Positions 59,706 to 64,000 of a stretch of 64,000 nucleotides of DNA are shown piece after piece; position 1 is the stretch's first letter, and the number at the start of each line of letters is the position of its first letter. The notes beneath the pieces were generated by a model. The model was given only the letters and a program-made list of their open reading frames with translations, did no database searches and was not told where the DNA came from. A program made the translations under genes and the position numbers. Source of the DNA: Pseudomonadota bacterium (lineage in GTDB: Bacteria > Pseudomonadota > Gammaproteobacteria > Xanthomonadales > Rhodanobacteraceae); the NCBI GenBank assembly GCA_018240565.1, contig JAFEFO010000018.1, forward strand, positions 1 to 64,000. The letters run 5' to 3'.

Positions 59706-60356
59706 GTGCTTGAAATCCTGATTGCCGGCGGTTGGCCGATGGTGCCGATCCTTTTGTGTTCGGCGGTGGCGCTGGCCATCATCCTGGAGCGTTTCTGGTC
59801 GCTGCGGCGCCGCTCGGTGGTGCCGAAGGAACTCGGCGACCAGGTGCTGGCGTGGGCGCGCACGCGCAAGCTCGATCCCGGCCACATCGAAACCTTGCGC
59901 GTGAATTCGCCGCTCGGCGAGATCCTTGCGGCGGCGCTGTCGGTGCGCAACCGTTCGCGCGAGATCATCAAGGAGCGCGTCGAGGACACCGGCCGCCACG
60001 TCGTGCACCGGCTCGAACGGTACCTGAACACGCTCGGCACCATCGCCCTGATCTCGCCGTTGCTGGGATTGCTCGGCACGGTGTTTGGACTCATCGAAAT
60101 GTTTTTCGCGGTGATGGTGTCGGGCGTGGGCGATCCGCTGAAGATGGCCGGCGGCATCGGCCAGGCGCTGGTGTGCACTGCCACGGGTTTGTGCGTGGCG
60201 ATCCCGGCGTATTTCTTCCATCGCTATTTCCGCGGCCGCGTCGCCGACTACGTCGTGGAGATGGAGCAGCAGACCATCGTGCTGATCGACGAGTTGTCGG
60301 CGCACGCCGAAGTTCCTGCCGCGCCGGTGCGCGCGGCGGCCAAGGCGGCGCACTGA
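59706..60356 (+). CDS. exbB: MotA/TolQ/ExbB proton channel protein
   Basis: A 216-residue ExbB-like protein. It has three membrane spans with the conserved LNTLGTIALISPLLGLLGTVFGLIEMF and ALVCTATGLCVAIPAYFFHRYF segments. With ExbD it turns proton flow into mechanical energy for TonB-type transport. GTG 59706 is chosen since GGAG at 59694-59697 is 8 bases away; the TTG at 59700 is too close. No tonB is adjacent. Order exbB-exbD-msbA-lpxK is a known envelope cluster in this group. Confidence 0.94.
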   Translation: MLEILIAGGWPMVPILLCSAVALAIILERFWSLRRRSVVPKELGDQVLAWARTRKLDPGHIETLRVNSPLGEILAAALSVRNRSREIIKERVEDTGRHVVHRLERYLNTLGTIALISPLLGLLGTVFGLIEMFFAVMVSGVGDPLKMAGGIGQALVCTATGLCVAIPAYFFHRYFRGRVADYVVEMEQQTIVLIDELSAHAEVPAAPVRAAAKAAH

Positions 60357-60357
60357 C

Positions 60358-60786
60358 ATGCGCCTGGGCGTGCAGCGGCAGGACGATTTCGAGATTAACG
60401 TGATCTCGCTGATCGACGTCATGCTCACGCTGCTGATGTTCTTCGTCATGACCACGACCTTCGTGCAGCACTCGGCGATGAAGGTGACCCTGCCGCAGGC
60501 CTCGGAGACACTGGAAGAAGCGCCGAAGAACCCGCTGATCGTGATGATCGGTGCGGACAGCCGCTTCTACGTCGACAACAACGAAGTGCTCAATCCGGAT
60601 GTCGCCACGCTCAAGCAGGCAATCGCCCACATCGCCGGCGACGATCGCGCGCAGCCGGTGATCCTGCGCGCGGATGCGATGACGCCGCACCAGGCCGTGG
60701 TCACCGCGATGGATGCGCTCGGCCAACTCGGGTTCACGCATTTGTCCATCGCCACCGTGCGCGCCAAGGACACAGGGCACCAGTGA
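60358..60786 (+). CDS. exbD: Biopolymer transport protein ExbD
   Basis: A 142-residue TolR/ExbD-type protein. A short cytoplasmic N-terminus (DDFEINVISLIDVMLTLLMFFVMTTTF) includes the single span, in which the aspartate of LIDVML is the proton-relay residue. A periplasmic domain follows (LPQASETLEE..., DSRFYVDNNEV). It starts one base after the exbB stop and overlaps msbA by 4 bases. It works with ExbB, and probably TonB, at the inner membrane. Confidence 0.95.
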   Translation: MRLGVQRQDDFEINVISLIDVMLTLLMFFVMTTTFVQHSAMKVTLPQASETLEEAPKNPLIVMIGADSRFYVDNNEVLNPDVATLKQAIAHIAGDDRAQPVILRADAMTPHQAVVTAMDALGQLGFTHLSIATVRAKDTGHQ

Positions 60787-62552
60787 GCGCCGCCGCGCCG
60801 GATTCCGCCGCATCGCCCTGGTCGACCTGGCGGCGCCTGCTGCGCTATTCCGCGCGCTACTGGCCGATCGCCGTGCTGGCCATGCTCGGCATGATCTTCG
60901 ATGCCGCCTGCGCGTCGGTGTTCACGCTGATCATCAAGCCGATGCTCGACGACCTGTTCGTGCACAAGGACAAGGCGACGATCTTCTGGATGCCGATCTT
61001 CATCATCGGATTGTTCCTGGTGCGCGGCATGGCCACGTACACGGCGGGATTCAACATGGCCAAGATCGCGCGCGGCGTGATCAAGACCTTGCGCGAGGAA
61101 GTGTTCCGCAAATACCTGAGCCTGCCGGCGGCGTTCTTCCAGCGCGAGCCCTCGAGCATGCAGATCTCGCGCATGACCTTCACCGTCGAACAGGTCGCCA
61201 ACGCCAGCACCGACGGACTGAAGATCCTCGTGCTCGACGGCCTGATGATCGTCGGCCAGGTCAGCGTGATGCTCTACCACAGCGTGCGGCTGACGCTCGC
61301 CCTGTTCGTGCTGGCGCCACCGGTGGCGCTGATCGTGTGGTACGTGGGCCGGCGCTACCGGCGCATCAGCCATCGTATCCAGGATTCGGTCGGCTCGATC
61401 ACCGGCATGGTCGATGAAGTCGTCAGCGGCCAGCGCGAGGTGAAGGTCTACGGCGGGCGCAAATACGAAGAGCGTCGCTTCGCCGCCGTCAACGAGGCGA
61501 TCCGCCACCTGAACCTGAAGATCGCCTCGACCAATTCGCTGGCCAATGCGGTCGTGCAATTCGTTGCCGCGTTCGCGCTGGCGCTGGTGGTTTTTCTCGC
61601 CACGCGGCCGGGCGCGATCCTGCGCGAGATGAGCCCGGGTACATTCATGTCGCTGATCACGGCGATGCTGGTGATGCTGCCGTCGCTCAAGCGCCTGACC
61701 ACGGTGCAGGCCGCGATGCAGCGCGGCGTGGTCGCGGCGCACGATATCTTCACGGTGCTCGACACCGACGCCGAGCGCGACACGGGTGCGTTGCGCGTGG
61801 AGCGCGCGCGCGGCGAGATCGCGCTGCGCGGCGTGGAATTCGCCTATCCGGGCGCGAATGTCCCGGCCTTGCACGGCATCGACCTGGATTGCCCGGCTGG
61901 CAGCGTCACCGCCCTGGTCGGGCGCTCCGGTGGCGGCAAGTCGACGCTGGCGAGCCTGATCCCGCGCTTCCACGATCCGAACGCGGGACAGATCCTGCTC
62001 GATGGCAAGCCACTGGCAGACTACGCGCTGGACAACCTGCGTGCGCAGATCGCCTGGGTCGGCCAGCAGGTCGTCATCTTCGACGACACCGTGGCGCGCA
62101 ACATCGCCTACGGTGCACTCGGCGGCGCCTCGCGCGAGGCCATCGTCGAGGCCGCCCGCGCGGCGAATGCGCTGGATTTCATCGAAGCACTGCCGAACGG
62201 CCTGGACAGTCGCGTCGGCGAGGGCGGGGCGCTGCTGTCCGGTGGCCAGCGCCAGCGCATCGCGATCGCGCGCGCGATCCTCAAGGATGCACCGATCCTG
62301 ATCCTGGACGAGGCCACCAGCGCGCTCGACAGCGAGAGCGAAAGCCTGATCCAGGATGCACTCACGCGCCTGCTGCGCCGGCGTACCGTGATCGTCATCG
62401 CGCACCGGCTGTCGACCATCGAACATGCCGACCGCATCGTGGTGATCGATGGCGGGCGCATCGTCGAATCCGGCTCGCATGCACAGTTGCTCGCGCGCGG
62501 CGGAGCCTACGCCGCATTGCATCGCATGCAGTTCCATGACAACGGCAACTGA
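60783..62552 (+). CDS. msbA: Lipid A/phospholipid flippase MsbA
   Basis: MsbA flips core-lipid A to the outer leaflet of the inner membrane. The 589-residue half-transporter has six spans and a C-terminal ATPase with Walker A GRSGGGKST, signature LSGGQRQRIA, and Walker B ILDEATSALD. TFTVEQVANASTDGLKILVLDGL and RYRRISHRIQDSVGSITGMVDEVVSG match the family. The GTG start overlaps the exbD stop, and the stop overlaps lpxK by one base. The msbA-lpxK pair is conserved and functionally linked in LPS biogenesis. Confidence 0.95.
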   Translation: MSAAAPDSAASPWSTWRRLLRYSARYWPIAVLAMLGMIFDAACASVFTLIIKPMLDDLFVHKDKATIFWMPIFIIGLFLVRGMATYTAGFNMAKIARGVIKTLREEVFRKYLSLPAAFFQREPSSMQISRMTFTVEQVANASTDGLKILVLDGLMIVGQVSVMLYHSVRLTLALFVLAPPVALIVWYVGRRYRRISHRIQDSVGSITGMVDEVVSGQREVKVYGGRKYEERRFAAVNEAIRHLNLKIASTNSLANAVVQFVAAFALALVVFLATRPGAILREMSPGTFMSLITAMLVMLPSLKRLTTVQAAMQRGVVAAHDIFTVLDTDAERDTGALRVERARGEIALRGVEFAYPGANVPALHGIDLDCPAGSVTALVGRSGGGKSTLASLIPRFHDPNAGQILLDGKPLADYALDNLRAQIAWVGQQVVIFDDTVARNIAYGALGGASREAIVEAARAANALDFIEALPNGLDSRVGEGGALLSGGQRQRIAIARAILKDAPILILDEATSALDSESESLIQDALTRLLRRRTVIVIAHRLSTIEHADRIVVIDGGRIVESGSHAQLLARGGAYAALHRMQFHDNGN

Positions 62553-63550
62553 TGCCGATGGTCGATGATTCGCGCTTGCAGGCGGTCTGGTACGGCGGCC
62601 GCGCGCCGTCAATCGCATGGCGCGTGTTGTCGGCCCTGTTCGGATGCGTCGGACGATTGCGCCGCGGGTTGTATCGTGCAGGCCTGCTGCCGCGCACGCG
62701 ACTTTCCGTGCCGGTGATCGTGGTCGGCAATATCGGCGTGGGTGGTACCGGCAAGACGCCGCTGACGATTGCACTGGTCGACGCGTTGCGCGAACGCGGC
62801 TTCAGGCCCGGCGTGATCAGTCGCGGATTCGGCGGCAGTGCGCGCGCCGCGGTGCGCGTGGACGCGGACTCGGCTCCTGCGGTGGTCGGCGATGAGGCGC
62901 GGCTGATCTTCGATGCCACGCAGGCGCCGGTGGCGGTCGCGCGCAAACGCGCCGAGGCCGGGCGATTGCTGCTGCAGGGCGGCGGCATCGACCTGCTGAT
63001 CGCCGACGATGGCTTGCAGCACTATGCGTTGCGCCGCGACGTGGAGATCTGCGTGATTGACGGCGTACGCCGCTTCGGCAACGGCCGCTTGTTGCCGGCA
63101 GGGCCGCTGCGCGAACCGGTGTCGCGGCTGGCGTCGGTGGATTTCCGCGTCTGCAACGGCGGCACGGCACAAGCAGACGAAGTGCCGATGACGCTGGCGG
63201 GCGACACGGCGTGCCCGTTGACTGGCGCGCCACCGCGCTCGTTGCGCGAATTCGCCGGCCAGCGCGTGCATGCCGTGGCCGGCATCGGCAATCCGCAGCG
63301 GTTTTTCGCCATGCTGCGCGCGTGTGGCATCGATCCGATCGAGCACGCATTCCCCGATCACCACGCATTTGTCGCCTCGGACCTCGATTTCGGCGACGAC
63401 GCTCCGGTGCTCATGACCGACAAGGACGCGGTCAAGTGCGCGGCCTTCGCCCGGCCGCACTGGTGGCGCGTGCCGGTGCGCGCGATCTTGCCGGATGGAT
63501 TTTTTGATGCCGTATCGGCGCGAGTGAAAGGGTTTGCAAATTCCCGTTGA
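62552..63550 (+). CDS. lpxK: Tetraacyldisaccharide 4'-kinase
   Basis: LpxK phosphorylates the 4' position of the tetraacyldisaccharide lipid A precursor at the inner membrane. The 332-residue length is as in E. coli (328). P-loop GVGGTGKT is at 62-69, with ISRGFGG, DDGLQHYALRRD (catalytic Asp region) and GIGNPQRFF as further family blocks. The ATG overlaps the last base of the msbA stop. No further gene follows in the operon. Confidence 0.96.
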   Translation: MPMVDDSRLQAVWYGGRAPSIAWRVLSALFGCVGRLRRGLYRAGLLPRTRLSVPVIVVGNIGVGGTGKTPLTIALVDALRERGFRPGVISRGFGGSARAAVRVDADSAPAVVGDEARLIFDATQAPVAVARKRAEAGRLLLQGGGIDLLIADDGLQHYALRRDVEICVIDGVRRFGNGRLLPAGPLREPVSRLASVDFRVCNGGTAQADEVPMTLAGDTACPLTGAPPRSLREFAGQRVHAVAGIGNPQRFFAMLRACGIDPIEHAFPDHHAFVASDLDFGDDAPVLMTDKDAVKCAAFARPHWWRVPVRAILPDGFFDAVSARVKGFANSR

Positions 63551-63780
63551 CAATGTCACCGCGCGCGACTACCTTGCGCGCACCTTAAGTCATACGGGGG
63601 CGTCCTTCCGTGGACCCTTGCAGTTGTCGCAACACTGCAGCCAGCCATCGCTAGTCCGCGGAATCCCTTGTCCAAGGTGCGTTCCGCCTGAGACGGTAAC
63701 GCGCCGGAGTCGCCAGCAAGGCGACCCAGCATCGCATCCGAATCGCTGCATGGCCGGCTGCCCGATCGATCGGAGTCGTC
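63551..63780 (+). other. Long leader of the MgtA-like gene
   Basis: A 230-base gap between lpxK and the ATPase start. It has several complementary segments (GCGCGCG/CGCGCGC near 63561-63592; GGTAACGCGCC; AGTCGCCAGCAAGGCGAC at 63710-63727 forming GTCGCC/GGCGAC), so a structured leader is possible. I could not match it to the M-box or yybP-ykoY metal riboswitch consensus with confidence. Confidence 0.4.
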
Positions 63781-64000
63781 ATGCTGGATTTGTTCAATTT
63801 CTCCATGCTGATCCCCAATGCCGCGCGCGAGCGCGGCAAGGGCGAGGCTGCCGCGCGCGCCGCGGCGCAACTGCTCGATGTGGCGCGCAGGGACGACGTC
63901 CATGTGCTGGAAAAGCTCGATGCGGTGCCCGATGGCCTCGGCGCGGACGCGGTCGAGAAGCGGCTGGAGGAGTTCGGCCCGAACATCGTTGCGCAGGAAA
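63781..64000 (+). CDS. MgtA-like P-type cation ATPase, 5' part
   Basis: The first 73 residues of a P-type ATPase, open at the window end. The visible sequence MLDLFNFSMLIPNAARERGKG...ARRDDVHVLEKLDAVPDGLGADAVEKRLEEFGPN is the N-terminal cation-ATPase domain. Similarity to MgtA/MgtB (Mg2+ importers) is suggested by the DDVHVLEKLD...GPNIVAQE pattern, but Ca2+ or other cation ATPases share it. CGGAG lies 6 bases before the ATG. The catalytic DKTGT and transport residues are outside the window. Confidence 0.8.
   Translation, partial: MLDLFNFSMLIPNAARERGKGEAAARAAAQLLDVARRDDVHVLEKLDAVPDGLGADAVEKRLEEFGPNIVAQE

Noticed and set aside
63551..63780. M-box or yybP-ykoY riboswitch call upstream of the MgtA-like gene
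   Set aside because: I could not align the defining conserved elements of either class, so only a generic structured-leader entry is kept.

Overview
The window is a high-GC (roughly 65-68% by eye), densely packed bacterial chromosome segment. Gene content and order point to a gammaproteobacterium of the Xanthomonadales (Lysobacterales), probably near Rhodanobacteraceae/Xanthomonadaceae. The evidence is the order rsfS-rlmH-maf-rng-yhdP-tldD-darP/pmbA, the sdhCDAB-sdhE module, recC-recB-recD, lolC/lolD-comEC-exbB-exbD-msbA-lpxK, and Xanthomonadales-style palindromic intergenic repeats. The taxonomic placement is inference; no rRNA gene is present.

Layout. 1-296: 3' end of an IS3-family transposase gene and the element's right inverted repeat, followed at once by an alpha/beta hydrolase gene (309-1304). 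1334-7212: DEAD-box RNA helicase (-), ribosome silencing factor RsfS, RlmH methyltransferase, a MASE1-PAS-PAS-GGDEF cyclase and the Maf pyrophosphatase. 7232-7836: a RHH antitoxin/MazF toxin pair with a palindromic operator, inserted between maf and rng. 7853-16729: RNase G, the giant AsmA-like YhdP, TldD, DarP (-) and PmbA/TldE. 16726-18897 (-): tilS-xseB-ispA. 18994-26425: a small membrane protein, accA, dnaE, an atypical SDR, a small acidic protein and asnS. 26507-28276: IscA-type protein, tRNA-Thr and tRNA-Val, a conserved hypothetical, and a cold-shock protein with a long leader and a strong terminator.

28285-36663: two divergent pirins, a c'-type cytochrome, an FHA-GGDEF protein convergent with a Ser/Thr kinase-TPR protein, TcdA, TatD, a glycine-zipper lipoprotein and a SleB-like hydrolase. 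36664-37140 holds no convincing gene. 37141-43612: an orphan PhnD-like binding protein, YgfZ, and a succinate dehydrogenase operon with its assembly factors (SDHAF4-like, sdhC, D, A, B, a MAPEG protein, SdhE, YgfX). 43664-49457: a small outer-membrane beta-barrel, lolC-GNAT-lolD and comEC. 49495-58129: recC-recB-recD. 58104-59522 (-): a secreted choice-of-anchor/beta-helix-like protein. 59706-63550: exbB-exbD-msbA-lpxK. 63781-64000: the start of an MgtA-like P-type ATPase, cut by the window edge and preceded by a 230-base leader.

Most of the window is core housekeeping: translation quality control, envelope lipid and lipoprotein transport, respiration, and DNA replication and repair. The accessory or less usual parts are the IS3/hydrolase edge, the MazEF-type module in the rng cluster, the convergent FHA-GGDEF/kinase pair, the additions to the sdh and lol operons, a TilS lacking its C-terminal domain, and two copies of a paired-palindrome intergenic repeat. 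I found no CRISPR array, prophage, or clear multi-gene defence island.
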